This document shows, in pieces, positions 7,235-16,190 of a stretch of DNA of 36,638 bases. Position numbers and translations under genes: made by a program. The notes beneath the pieces are model-generated. The model was not told where the DNA came from. It saw nothing but the letters and a program-made list of their open reading frames with translations, and did not search any database. The stretch comes from Fulvivirga sp. (GTDB lineage: Bacteria; Bacteroidota; Bacteroidia; Cytophagales; Cyclobacteriaceae). The DNA is taken from positions 1-36,638 of the forward strand of contig JANQLQ010000220.1 in the NCBI GenBank assembly GCA_028280565.1, written 5' to 3'. Within the stretch, counting starts at the first letter, position 1. Every line of letters begins with the position of its first letter.

Positions 7235-8575
7235 ATGGAACTAAGAGATCTTGTAGTTACGCCAATAGTTCTTTTCATTCTTTATATCGCGGCGTACTTC
7301 ATTCGTCCCTTGGTAACCGATAAAGTAAACAGGAAATATTTTATTCCTGCTTTAACTGTGAAGATCATAGGGGCTTTGGGTGTGGGGTTCGTATATCAAT
7401 TTTATTACGAAGGAGGAGATACATTTGCCTTTCATACGCATGGTAGCCGGATCATTTGGGAAGCTTTTATAGATGATCCGTTGAAAGGATTAAACCTTTT
7501 CCTGGCCAACGGAGAGTTCAGTGGCGATATTTTTAAATACTCATCTAAAATTTGGTATTTCAGGGACCAACAGTCCTATCTTTTGATCCGGGTAACCTTC
7601 TTGTTGGATTTACTAACTTTTAGTACCTATTCGGCGACCGCGGTACTATTTGCTATGCTCAGTTTTAGTGGCTTGTGGGCGTTTTACTTAACTTTTTACA
7701 GTGACTACCGACATCTTCATTTTCCTTTGGCCCTGGCCATCTTGTTTATTCCCTCGGTTTTCTTTTGGGGTTCAGGTTTATTAAAAGATACGCTGACTTT
7801 GGGTTGTTTAGGTTGGATGACCTATACTTTCAAGAGGCTGGTGATCAATCGTGAGATAAACCTTCTTTTTATTGGTATATTCTTATTGGCTGCATTCTTG
7901 ACCTATTCGACAAAAAAGTATATCCTCCTGTCATTTTTGCCAGCGCTGATCTTTTGGGTGACCGCTCAATATTTCGGCGAAATGAAAAACTTGTCGCTAA
8001 AAATGCTCTTAGCGCCTTTCGTAGTTGTATTATGCGGTACTTTGGGGTATCTCACCGTCCAAAGTGTGGGAAAAGATGATCCTAGGTATGCTTTAAGCAA
8101 CATTGCGCGGACCGCCCAAATCACGGCCTACGATATTCGCTATGGTTGGGGAGCCAGGCTAGGTGATGGCTCGGGCTACTCTTTGGGCGAGTTAGATGGT
8201 ACTTTTGGTAGTATGCTGCGGTTGGCACCTCAAGCTATCAATGTTTCCCTATTTCGTCCTTACTTGTGGGAAGTAAGAAATCCGTTTATGCTGTTTTCTG
8301 CAATGGAGGCACTCGGTTGCCTACTTTTAACCTTATGGGTAGTCTACAAGATATCAATAAGATCTTTTCTTAGGTATTTGACCAAGCCTTACGTATCATT
8401 TTGCATGCTGTTTGCGATTGTTTTTGCATTTGCCGTTGGTATATCTACCTATAATTTTGGAACCCTCGCACGCTACAAAATTCCTATGATGCCTTTTTAT
8501 TTTACAGGATTAGTATTGTTATATCACTACGGAAGTTCTAAGAAGACAAAAACTGAAGGCATTTTGATGCCGTGA
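7235..8575 (+). CDS. Large polytopic membrane protein of polysaccharide locus
   Basis: A 446-residue inner-membrane protein with about ten hydrophobic segments. The first (TPIVLFILYIAAYFI) and second (IIGALGVGFVYQFYY) are followed by the loop EGGDTFAFHTHGSRIIW. Later spans include LALAILFIPSVFFWGSGLLK, FIGIFLLAAFLTYS, and a C-terminal cluster around FCMLFAIVFAFAVGIST. The Gly-Gly-Asp-Thr loop after the second span and the polytopic layout resemble Wzy-like polymerases and GT-C-type transferases in Bacteroidota polysaccharide loci. I cannot assign a reaction. It could extend, ligate or glycosylate a lipid-linked glycan. Its position ahead of wzm, on the same strand but after a 690-bp gap, suggests but does not prove a shared role. 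Confidence 0.7.
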   Translation: MELRDLVVTPIVLFILYIAAYFIRPLVTDKVNRKYFIPALTVKIIGALGVGFVYQFYYEGGDTFAFHTHGSRIIWEAFIDDPLKGLNLFLANGEFSGDIFKYSSKIWYFRDQQSYLLIRVTFLLDLLTFSTYSATAVLFAMLSFSGLWAFYLTFYSDYRHLHFPLALAILFIPSVFFWGSGLLKDTLTLGCLGWMTYTFKRLVINREINLLFIGIFLLAAFLTYSTKKYILLSFLPALIFWVTAQYFGEMKNLSLKMLLAPFVVVLCGTLGYLTVQSVGKDDPRYALSNIARTAQITAYDIRYGWGARLGDGSGYSLGELDGTFGSMLRLAPQAINVSLFRPYLWEVRNPFMLFSAMEALGCLLLTLWVVYKISIRSFLRYLTKPYVSFCMLFAIVFAFAVGISTYNFGTLARYKIPMMPFYFTGLVLLYHYGSSKKTKTEGILMP

Positions 8576-9268
8576 GAAAGCTCATTTTTTTGACCTTTTT
8601 ACCTTTTGTCTATTTTTTTACGTTCGCAAGACCAGGGCTGAGTTAGAATAAATGCCTTACACGGTGCTTCTCGTGATGATAAGGACTTTCAATAGGACAG
8701 TGGTTGCTTTTCCTAATTTTCTACCCCGCTCGTGATAATCTTGCACTGAACTACAGCAGGTGATTTTTTGAGCAATTGAGTACTGTAAAAGAACACGAAA
8801 AGAGCTTCCCTGGACAAGGATTATTTAGTGATGTCCACTTTGGTTGGATGTTAATCGTCCCATAGTACAAATTCTACGGACTCTCGAAGCAGGTTTTTCG
8901 AATTTTGAATTCGGCGAGTGTCTATTTTCTAACAGGTCATCGCAGCGTCATAGGAAGCCTGGGAGATTCTCTTTTTCATATTTGCGGTGTGAACTATTCA
9001 AAAAGTGCAAATACGAAAAGAGTTAATTCAGGATGAATAAAAAATAATGTCGTAACTTTCGGCTTTTATGAAGTTTACCAAGCGCTTTAATGGCGCGGTG
9101 TAGAATGAATAATGCAAATGGGCGGTTTCGGGAATAGAGAGCCGTCCATGCTTTTTTAGAGAGAAAAACCTGGCCCTGCATGGATACTCGCTTCTTGACA
9201 GGAAAAAAGTACTTTTAAGATGAAGGTGTCTAGGGAGATAGGGATTTAAAAAGAGTATTTTCGAGATC
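8576..9268. other. Long intergenic leader before wzm
   Basis: 693 bp without a convincing gene. A 60-codon frame at 8844-9026 and a minus-strand frame at 9028-9297 have no recognisable features. A short TGAG/CTCA hairpin with seven Ts overlaps the previous stop codon. At 8969-8985 and 9007-9022 there is an imperfect 16-bp inverted repeat (CTCTTTT...TATTTGC / GCAAATA...AAAAGAG). Its left arm contains CATATTTG, one base from a -7 box. The region probably holds the promoter and a long untranslated leader for the wzm-wzt genes. Confidence 0.5.
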
Positions 9269-10096
9269 ATGTACAAACTGGTCGTTGATGCAAACAAAAA
9301 GGGGTTAACCCTAAATCTTAAGGAATTATTACGGTATAGGGATCTTTTTTTGATCTTAGCCTATAGAGATTTAAGGGTACGATACGCCCAGACATTTTTA
9401 GGGTTACTTTGGGCAGTGATCCAGCCGCTGGCTACATTGATTATTTTCACCATAGTTTTTGGCAGGGCTATCCAGGTAAATACAGGCAATGTGCCTTACC
9501 CGCTATTCGCAGTTTGCGGTATGGCGTCATGGAGCTACTTTTCATTTGTCTTGGCACAATCGGGAAACTCGATCATCTCTTCCCAAGAGATGGTTAAAAA
9601 GATATACTTTCCAAGGCTTGTCATTCCTTTATCCAAGGCTTTGGTAGGATTTATTGACTTCCTGATAGCGCTCTTCTTCATTGTTGTTTTATTGTTTTTT
9701 TACCAGTTCCCACCTTCAGCCAACCTTATCTTTTTGCCCATTTATGCGCTTACCTGTATCATATCTTCCCTGGCCGTAGGGATTTGGTTGAGTGCTCTAA
9801 CCATACGCTACCGGGATTTCCAGCATGTCGTTCCCTTTTTAGTACAGTTTGGTCTTTATGCTACACCGGTTGGATACCCCGCTGACATGATTATTGACAA
9901 TCTACCCGGTTGGGCGACGGTCCTGTACTATCTTAATCCTATGGCAGGTGTAGTGGAAGGGTTCCGTTGGAGTATTTTGGGAGGTCAAATGCCAAGTACG
10001 TATTCCTATATTTCCTTGGCCATTGTTTTTGTGCTTTTCGTCTCCGGGCTTTTTTATTTTAGAAAGGTCGAAAAAGTGATGGCAGACATTGTTTAG
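9269..10096 (+). CDS. wzm: Polysaccharide ABC exporter, permease subunit
   Basis: The inner-membrane half of an ABC-2 exporter that flips undecaprenyl-linked O-antigen, capsule or similar glycans to the periplasm with Wzt. The 275-residue protein has the typical layout: an N-terminal amphipathic stretch (LKELLRYRDLFLILAYRDLRVRYAQTFLG), then six hydrophobic spans from LLWAVIQPLATLIIFTIVFG to the last near SLAIVFVLFVSGLFYF. It carries the conserved PRLVIPLSKALVG, IRYRDFQHVVPFLVQ, PVGYP and YLNPMAGVVEGFRW blocks. The ATP-binding partner starts 12 bp after its stop codon, so the two are one operon. Confidence 0.94.
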   Translation: MYKLVVDANKKGLTLNLKELLRYRDLFLILAYRDLRVRYAQTFLGLLWAVIQPLATLIIFTIVFGRAIQVNTGNVPYPLFAVCGMASWSYFSFVLAQSGNSIISSQEMVKKIYFPRLVIPLSKALVGFIDFLIALFFIVVLLFFYQFPPSANLIFLPIYALTCIISSLAVGIWLSALTIRYRDFQHVVPFLVQFGLYATPVGYPADMIIDNLPGWATVLYYLNPMAGVVEGFRWSILGGQMPSTYSYISLAIVFVLFVSGLFYFRKVEKVMADIV

Positions 10097-10108
10097 AGTT
10101 TAGATAGT

Positions 10109-11299
10109 ATGAGTGATGTTGCGATATCAGTAGAAGACCTTGGGAAAAAGTTCATGCTTGGTCATCAAAAGGCGTCAGATTTCAGAAACTCTTTTGGCAC
10201 CAAATTGAAAAGACTAGTTGGCTTGGATTCCAACGAGGTAGATATAGAGGAGTTTTGGGCATTAAAGAATATTTCCTTTCAAATAAGACAAGGGGAGGCC
10301 GTGGGCATAATCGGTCGTAATGGTGCCGGGAAAAGTACTTTGCTGAAAATTTTAAGCAGGATAACAGAACCAACCACTGGGCGATTTGAACTACAAGGGA
10401 GGGTATCGTCATTGCTGGAAGTTGGTACGGGTTTTCATATGGAACTTACTGGGCGTGAAAACATATATCTCAACGGTACTATTCTTGGAATGAAACGAGC
10501 TGAAATCAAGCAAAAGTTTGATGAGATCGTCTCCTTTAGCGGAATTGAAAAGTTTATTGATACACCCGTAAAACACTATAGCAGTGGTATGAAGGTGCGC
10601 TTGGCATTTAGCGTAGCTGCTCATTTAGAGCCAGAAATTTTAATCGTAGACGAAGTACTGGCCGTGGGTGACGCAGAATTCCAAAAAAAATGTTTGGGTA
10701 AGATGGATGAGGTCAGTAAGAATAGGGGGAGGACCGTCATTTTTGTAAGTCATAATTTGGCGGCTGTAGAAAGGCTTTGTAATAAAGGGATTTACCTAAA
10801 GAATGGGGCAGTTAATTATATTGGTTCGGCCTCAGAGACATTAAAAGAATATAGCAGTGGTCGATCGTGGCCCGAAAACAAGATAAACATCGATCACGAA
10901 ATTGTCAGGAGCATAGAGGTCTCCCAAATTGAAGATAAGCTATTGATCAGGGCTTACCTGGATAATTATAACTATTTGAAACCCCCGTTCCTAGGGTTTA
11001 ACATTTTGGACAGTGCCGGGAATAAACTTTTTGGGAGCAACCCTAAGCTATCGGGCTTTGACCAATCCAACCTGCCTTTCAAGAAGGGTTATGTTGAAAC
11101 GTTGTTGTCTGATCTCAAATTAAGAAATGGAGTTTATTATGTGTCTGTATGGATAGGGGACGGGGTTTATGATTTTTTTGAGGGCATCGAATGTTTATCA
11201 GTACACATTAAAGATATGATTGACAATAAATATCACCCGGAAGTCACCAACCTGGGGCCAGTTTTTCCTGAAGCGAGTTGGAAAATCATTAAAGCCTGA
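10109..11299 (+). CDS. wzt: Polysaccharide ABC exporter, ATP-binding subunit with C-terminal domain
   Basis: Provides the ATPase for Wzm. The 396-residue protein has a Walker A at 69-77 (GRNGAGKST), signature SSGM at 158-161, Walker B ILIVDE at 177-182 and H-loop His215. After residue about 245 it carries a further 150 residues, rich in beta-type sequence (DNYNYLKPPFLGFNILDSAG; YVSVWIGDGVYDFFEG). These match the Wzt C-terminal carbohydrate-binding domain by position and pattern. In characterised O8/O9-type systems that domain recognises a modified non-reducing end and couples chain length to export. Methyltransferase genes nearby fit that model, but the ligand here is unknown. Confidence 0.94.
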   Translation: MSDVAISVEDLGKKFMLGHQKASDFRNSFGTKLKRLVGLDSNEVDIEEFWALKNISFQIRQGEAVGIIGRNGAGKSTLLKILSRITEPTTGRFELQGRVSSLLEVGTGFHMELTGRENIYLNGTILGMKRAEIKQKFDEIVSFSGIEKFIDTPVKHYSSGMKVRLAFSVAAHLEPEILIVDEVLAVGDAEFQKKCLGKMDEVSKNRGRTVIFVSHNLAAVERLCNKGIYLKNGAVNYIGSASETLKEYSSGRSWPENKINIDHEIVRSIEVSQIEDKLLIRAYLDNYNYLKPPFLGFNILDSAGNKLFGSNPKLSGFDQSNLPFKKGYVETLLSDLKLRNGVYYVSVWIGDGVYDFFEGIECLSVHIKDMIDNKYHPEVTNLGPVFPEASWKIIKA

Positions 11300-11314
11300 T
11301 CATCCTTTAGTTGA

Positions 11315-11348
11315 TTTGATGATATAATTATATCGATTAGTAATTTTG
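11315..11348 (+). promoter_or_regulatory. Candidate internal promoter of polysaccharide locus
   Basis: TTTG (11315-11318) and TAATTTTG (11341-11348) match the Bacteroidota -33 and -7 elements with 22 bp between them, within the accepted range. The promoter would serve the methyltransferase gene and those after it, leaving a leader of about 70 nt. Confidence 0.6.
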
Positions 11349-11425
11349 CAAAAAGGATGTTGAAATTGTGAGGTTTGTAAAAAGTATAGCTTTCCTGCAT
11401 TGATTTTTAAAATGAAGAGAACATA

Positions 11426-12112
11426 ATGGATTATTTCATAAAGAAGGGCTATAAAGAAAATGTTAATTCAAATGGAGAGGTGGTAGAAAGGTACTCAGCC
11501 CCACCTTTAGATAAGGTTTTCCAGGTTTCAGTTTACAACTATGCCAGGAAACTCTTACTAAAGAACAAATTGAATAACGTTATTGAGTTTGGTACGGGGT
11601 CTGGGTACAAGCTGAATAAGTATTTTTCGTCTATATGCGATGATATAGCAGGAATTGATTACCCACATTCAATTACGTACTCGGAAAAAAAATATCCTAA
11701 CATAAAATGGTTTTCCGAAGATTTTGACAATCTGTCCGATTTTCAACTTGCAGAGAAATATGACCTGGTGATGTCTATTGACGTCATAGAGCACCTAGTG
11801 AGTCCCGAAAATTTATTGGAAAGTATGAAGATAGTTTCCCACGAAAATACATATATACTGCTTAGTACCCCTGAGCGAGATCTTGTAAGGGGTGCCGAAT
11901 CAATGGGACCCCCGGAGAATAAAAAACATGTTAGGGAATGGAATCAAAGTGAGTTTAGAGAATTTATTACAAGTATGGGATTTGAAATCATAAGCCATGA
12001 GAACTTGGAAGCGTTCAAGCCCACAATAAGACAAAAGTTTTATCACTTACGGAAAGGCATTAATAACAACACTTGCCAGGTGATCCTGTGTAAACTAAAA
12101 AGCCAGTCCTAA
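11426..12112 (+). CDS. Class I SAM-dependent methyltransferase
   Basis: A 228-residue cytoplasmic protein. The SAM-binding motif I is VIEFGTGSG (residues 52-60). A second acidic loop follows (DIAGIDYPHS), then motif IV-like DLVMSIDVIEHL and the motif V-like ILLSTPERD. This is the Methyltransf_11/23 pattern. In this setting it probably O-methylates a sugar of the growing glycan or of its cap. It starts with an ATG after a 126-bp gap that holds a good promoter. Its stop codon directly abuts the start of the next gene (TAA-ATG), so the two are translationally linked. The acceptor cannot be read from the sequence. Confidence 0.85.
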   Translation: MDYFIKKGYKENVNSNGEVVERYSAPPLDKVFQVSVYNYARKLLLKNKLNNVIEFGTGSGYKLNKYFSSICDDIAGIDYPHSITYSEKKYPNIKWFSEDFDNLSDFQLAEKYDLVMSIDVIEHLVSPENLLESMKIVSHENTYILLSTPERDLVRGAESMGPPENKKHVREWNQSEFREFITSMGFEIISHENLEAFKPTIRQKFYHLRKGINNNTCQVILCKLKSQS

Positions 12113-13081
12113 ATGCCGGTTGAGCAGGGTAGGTTCTCAATTGTTCTGCCTGTTTACAATTCCGAGTCTTATGTCGGGCAGGCAATAGATTCAATACTTG
12201 ATCAATCCTATGACAACTTTGAGTTGTTAATCTGTGATGATCGATCAACCGATAAAAGTTTGGAGGTCATCAGGTCTTTTCAAGATGAAAGAATCAAGAT
12301 TTTCACCAATGAGAAAAACATAGGATATTTAAAAACATGTAACATTCTCTTTGAAAAATGCCAGGGAGATTACATTACTTTCCAAGATGCTGATGATTAT
12401 TCCTCTAAGGAGCGCCTTGAGGTTACATTGAATCATTTTGATGCCCATCCCAACATCTATTTGTTTGGAACCCACAGCAGGTGTTTTGACGGCGCAAACG
12501 GGCAAACGATACGCATGAGAAATTTTTTAACACCTTATGAAAGACTTGGAGACCTCGTTAGGAAGTATAATCCCTTTGACGGCGCTACTATTTCTATCAG
12601 GCGAGAGGTTTATAAATCAGTGGGAGGTTACAATACGTTTTATGATCGTATTGGAGCGGAGGATTATGACTGGTTGTCCAGGATTGTTGAAAAGTTCGAA
12701 GCCAGTGTGATACCGGAAATACTGTACCATGTCAGGCTTACCCATGATTCGGTGAGTCGAAATATAAAATCCCCTATGCAATTGATTTCTCACGATGTAG
12801 TTCATTTTTGCCAGCAGCAGAGAGCTCAAGCCGGGGTTGATGGAATATCCGGCGGGGATAAAGCAGAATTAGATCGATTTTTGGAGAAAAAACTGGGGCC
12901 TTATCATGAGGATGATTCGCTCGTTCTGAGGAAAAGTGCAGAGTTATATATGTATAACAAGCTCTATCGGAAAGCTGCGGTAAGTGCACTGCTTGCGATT
13001 CAGAAATCCCCTTTTAGATTTATAAATTATCGTTTGCTGCTCTACGTTTTGAGAAAGTCCAATGTAAAACTTACCCGGTGA
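12113..13081 (+). CDS. Family 2 glycosyltransferase
   Basis: A 322-residue GT-A fold enzyme that adds a sugar from a nucleotide donor to the lipid-linked glycan on the cytoplasmic face. The N-terminal domain has IVLPVYNSESYVGQAIDSIL, CDDRSTD at 41-47 and the metal-binding DADD at 92-95. The later acidic GAEDYDWLSRI segment near residue 180 is the usual GT2 acceptor/catalytic region. The C-terminal 80 residues are helical and carry no membrane span. The ATG immediately follows the previous stop codon. Its own TGA shares one base with the next ATG. Donor and linkage are unknown. Confidence 0.9.
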   Translation: MPVEQGRFSIVLPVYNSESYVGQAIDSILDQSYDNFELLICDDRSTDKSLEVIRSFQDERIKIFTNEKNIGYLKTCNILFEKCQGDYITFQDADDYSSKERLEVTLNHFDAHPNIYLFGTHSRCFDGANGQTIRMRNFLTPYERLGDLVRKYNPFDGATISIRREVYKSVGGYNTFYDRIGAEDYDWLSRIVEKFEASVIPEILYHVRLTHDSVSRNIKSPMQLISHDVVHFCQQQRAQAGVDGISGGDKAELDRFLEKKLGPYHEDDSLVLRKSAELYMYNKLYRKAAVSALLAIQKSPFRFINYRLLLYVLRKSNVKLTR

Positions 13082-14955
13082 TGTGCGGGATTGCTGGAAT
13101 AGTTCACTTCGACCAACGGCCCGTTCAAAAAAATGACCTGGCCAAGATGACGGCTTTCCTGCAGGAAAGAGGTCCGGATCACACCGGCTATTGGATAGAT
13201 GATAGCGTTGGGCTGGCACACACAAGGTTAAGTATCATTGACCTTGATCCCCGGTCAAACCAGCCCATGGTTTTGAACGACCCAAAAGTATCTATCTCAT
13301 TTAATGGCGAGATCTATAATTTCCTAGAATTAAAAGCGGAGCTGCAAAAAGCTGGGGTTTCCTTTCGAACAACCTCGGATACCGAAGTCCTTTTACAAGG
13401 TTACTTGAATTGGGGAGTGCCAAAGCTGCTGGGTAAGATCCGGGGGATGTTTGCCTTCACTATTGTTGACAGAAGCAAGAATAAGTTTTTCCTGGTAAGG
13501 GACCATTTTGGTAAGAAACCTTTATATTACAGCATCAGCAAAAGGAGCGTCATCTTTTCATCGGACATAAAAAGCGTGAAAAGTATGGTGCCGAATGATC
13601 CTTCGCTGGATTTCGAATCACTCGATTACTTCCTATCCGAATTTTCTGTACCTCAACCTAAGTCCATTTGGAAAGAAATTAGCCAACTACCCCCGTCATA
13701 TTGGATGGAATGCTCCCTGGATGTAGATGATCACAGCATTTCAGCCTATTGGACGGGCCCTGCACCCCCAGCTCACAACTCGTATTCTAACCTTGAGATC
13801 ATTGATATCACGGAGCAGAAACTTCGAGATGCCATTCGTTTAAGAACCATCGCGGATGTTCCCATCGCTTGCTTCCTAAGTGGAGGGGTAGATTCGGGGT
13901 TGATCACTTCCCTGTTGGCCCAAAGCCAACCTGGCGCTGTTAATACATTTTCTGTTGGATTTTCTTTTGAAGAAGAGAATGAGTTGCCCGATGCAGCGAT
14001 TGTAGCAAAACGCTATAATACAAACCACCACGAACTGGTGTTGGAACCGAACGTCTTGGAAGATTTGATCAAGATCATTGAATATATTGGTGAGCCTTTT
14101 GCTGACCCAAGCTGTATACCCACGTATTATATTACCAGGTTTATCGGGAATTCGTTCAAAGTGGCCTTATCCGGGGATGGCGGAGATGAATTGTTTGGTG
14201 GCTATGACGACTATGGGTTAGCCTTTAAAAGTGAACAATTCTACCGAGAAAATCCCAATGATTTTACAAGGGGGTTTAAAGTGCTGGCCGATAAAATATC
14301 AAGTAGATTCCAAGGGAATCGGGAAAATATGGGTTCTTTCCAAGCCTATTTAGACAAAAAGGATTATCAACGCTTGGATAGGCAAATGGGATTTAGTTTT
14401 GGTCAAAAAGATCAATTGTACAGCAACAAAAGCCGACTAAATAATGAATACACAAAAACCTACTTGCAAGCCACATGGGAAAAGCACAGGGCTTCTTCCC
14501 TCACCGGGACCCTGTTGAGAGCCTCCCTAAGGACCAGGCTCTTAAACGATTACTTGGTGAAAGTTGATCGCGTATCTATGATGAACTCTTTGGAGGTGAG
14601 ATCACCATTCTTGGATATTAACCTGGCCGATTGGGCTTTTTCAATACCCAATGAACACAAATTCAATTCGGGCCATAGCAAGTACATCCTGAAGAAGATC
14701 GCAGAAAGGCACGTACGACCAGGCATCCTGTCTATCAAGAAGAAGGGCTTCGGTTTGCCATTAGCAAAATGGTTGCAGCAGGATATGCATGAATGGATGA
14801 AATCAATTCTCTTAGATCATGGGTCCATCATTTCCGAAATGTTTGACAGGTCTTATATCCACCAGTTGATCAACGAAAACAAGTCATCCAGGCTTCATGG
14901 TAATCGACTTTGGGCTTTAATTTGCCTGTCATTGTGGGGTGCAAAATGTCGGTAA
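13081..14955 (+). CDS. asnB: Asparagine synthase-type glutamine amidotransferase
   Basis: A class II glutamine amidotransferase fused to an ATP-pyrophosphatase synthetase domain. The 624-residue protein starts MCGIAGIV, so Cys2 becomes the N-terminal nucleophile after Met removal. Other family residues are RGPD (30-33), FNGEIYN (74-80), the PP-loop SGGVDS (267-272) and SGDGGDELFGGY (364-375). Free asparagine synthesis is the family activity. Copies inside surface-polysaccharide loci, however, are often linked to amidation of sugar carboxylates. Both are possible here. The ATG at 13081 is chosen over the GTG one codon upstream because Cys must be residue 2. It overlaps the previous stop codon by one base. 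Confidence 0.93.
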   Translation: MCGIAGIVHFDQRPVQKNDLAKMTAFLQERGPDHTGYWIDDSVGLAHTRLSIIDLDPRSNQPMVLNDPKVSISFNGEIYNFLELKAELQKAGVSFRTTSDTEVLLQGYLNWGVPKLLGKIRGMFAFTIVDRSKNKFFLVRDHFGKKPLYYSISKRSVIFSSDIKSVKSMVPNDPSLDFESLDYFLSEFSVPQPKSIWKEISQLPPSYWMECSLDVDDHSISAYWTGPAPPAHNSYSNLEIIDITEQKLRDAIRLRTIADVPIACFLSGGVDSGLITSLLAQSQPGAVNTFSVGFSFEEENELPDAAIVAKRYNTNHHELVLEPNVLEDLIKIIEYIGEPFADPSCIPTYYITRFIGNSFKVALSGDGGDELFGGYDDYGLAFKSEQFYRENPNDFTRGFKVLADKISSRFQGNRENMGSFQAYLDKKDYQRLDRQMGFSFGQKDQLYSNKSRLNNEYTKTYLQATWEKHRASSLTGTLLRASLRTRLLNDYLVKVDRVSMMNSLEVRSPFLDINLADWAFSIPNEHKFNSGHSKYILKKIAERHVRPGILSIKKKGFGLPLAKWLQQDMHEWMKSILLDHGSIISEMFDRSYIHQLINENKSSRLHGNRLWALICLSLWGAKCR

Positions 14956-15020
14956 TTTGAATGTAAAATGAGGAATTATCATGTATGAGTTGCATACTTG
15001 CGTTTTGAAAAGCTGACTAG

Positions 15021-16190
15021 GTGAATATCTTGTTTTTTTCTAGGGCGTTAGGAGGATACACTACTAATTTTATCCACAATCAAGTGGTGGATGTTAGCTT
15101 GCATCACAATGTCTTATATGTATGCCTAGAGCATTCTAAAAACGAAGCATTAGGCAAATTAAAGATTCAACAGGTACCCTATGAACAGAACAGGGTTGTA
15201 GGCCATTTGAGGAAAAGGCTGGAGCTGCACGACCTTTACATCAACTTTGGAAATAGCTCTTTCCGTAAAAAACTGGCCCGGATAGTGGCTGATTTTAAAC
15301 CAAGCATTATCCATGCGCAGTTTGGATATGATGCACTGTACCTGGCGGATAATCTTCCTTATATTTCTGCGCCTTTTGTCATCTCTTTCAGAGGTTTTGA
15401 TGCAAGCCTTAAATTGATCTTGGAGACCTATGTTTCAAGGTTAAGGGATCTGCTTTCAAAACCTAATGTGTATACTACGTTTGTTTGTGAGCATTTAAAA
15501 AACAACTTAACAAACAAGGGTATCAAGCTTCGCAACCCGCATTTAATCCTTTATTCTAATACAGACGTAGACTTTTTTAAGCCCCTCGACCCTGGGGTTA
15601 AAAACGAGGCTTTTACTTTCATACAAATTTCATCTTTCCGAGAGAAAAAAGGTCATGAATATACGATAAGAGCCTTTGCCAAATTTGTTGAGAAAAACCG
15701 GGCTTTAAATTCTAAACTCATATTGGCAGGCGAGGGAGAAGGGCTTTATTGGTCTGCAAAGGAGTTGGTCAAAAAGCTTGGACTTCAAGATAAAGTAGAA
15801 TTCGTCGGATGGGTAGATAGAATAACAGCCAAGGATCTTTTGGCTAAGTCTCATGTAGCCGTTTTACATAGTGTCACCGACCGGTTGGGGGATCAAGAAG
15901 GTATCCCCAATGCCCTGATGGAGGCGATGGCTATGGAATTGCCTGTGCTTTCTACCTACCATTCTGGAATACCAGAATTAGTGGAACCGGGAGTAAATGG
16001 ATTTTTAGTTCAAGAAAGGGACATCGATGGCTTTGCCCATGCCATGAGTGAAGCACATGCTCATTGGTCGACCCTCCCCCAAAACCGCGAGAAAGTAATT
16101 CGCAAATTTGAAAAGAAAAGCCATTTGGACACCTTACTTTCCTACTATGAATTTTGTGTTAATGATTTTCACAAGAGAAAAAGCAATTGA
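15021..16190 (+). CDS. Family 4 glycosyltransferase (WcaL-like)
   Basis: A 389-residue GT-B enzyme that retains the anomeric configuration of its nucleotide-sugar donor. The N-terminal acceptor half contains IIHAQFGYDALYLAD and the SFRGFDAS motif typical of the colanic-acid WcaL/AmsK type. The C-terminal donor half has FIQISSFREKKGHEYTIRAF, LILAGEGEG, KVEFVGWV and the GT4 E-x7-E region GDQEGIPNALMEAMAMELPV followed by STYHSGIPELVEPG. The start is a GTG 65 bp after asnB; no better in-frame start exists upstream. The next gene begins immediately after its TGA. Sugar specificity is unknown. Confidence 0.9.
   Translation: MNILFFSRALGGYTTNFIHNQVVDVSLHHNVLYVCLEHSKNEALGKLKIQQVPYEQNRVVGHLRKRLELHDLYINFGNSSFRKKLARIVADFKPSIIHAQFGYDALYLADNLPYISAPFVISFRGFDASLKLILETYVSRLRDLLSKPNVYTTFVCEHLKNNLTNKGIKLRNPHLILYSNTDVDFFKPLDPGVKNEAFTFIQISSFREKKGHEYTIRAFAKFVEKNRALNSKLILAGEGEGLYWSAKELVKKLGLQDKVEFVGWVDRITAKDLLAKSHVAVLHSVTDRLGDQEGIPNALMEAMAMELPVLSTYHSGIPELVEPGVNGFLVQERDIDGFAHAMSEAHAHWSTLPQNREKVIRKFEKKSHLDTLLSYYEFCVNDFHKRKSN

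Noticed and set aside
8844-9297. Two small frames (8844-9026 plus, 9028-9297 minus) in the leader before wzm
   Set aside because: No domain, no good start signal, and the minus-strand frame overlaps the wzm start. They look like chance frames.
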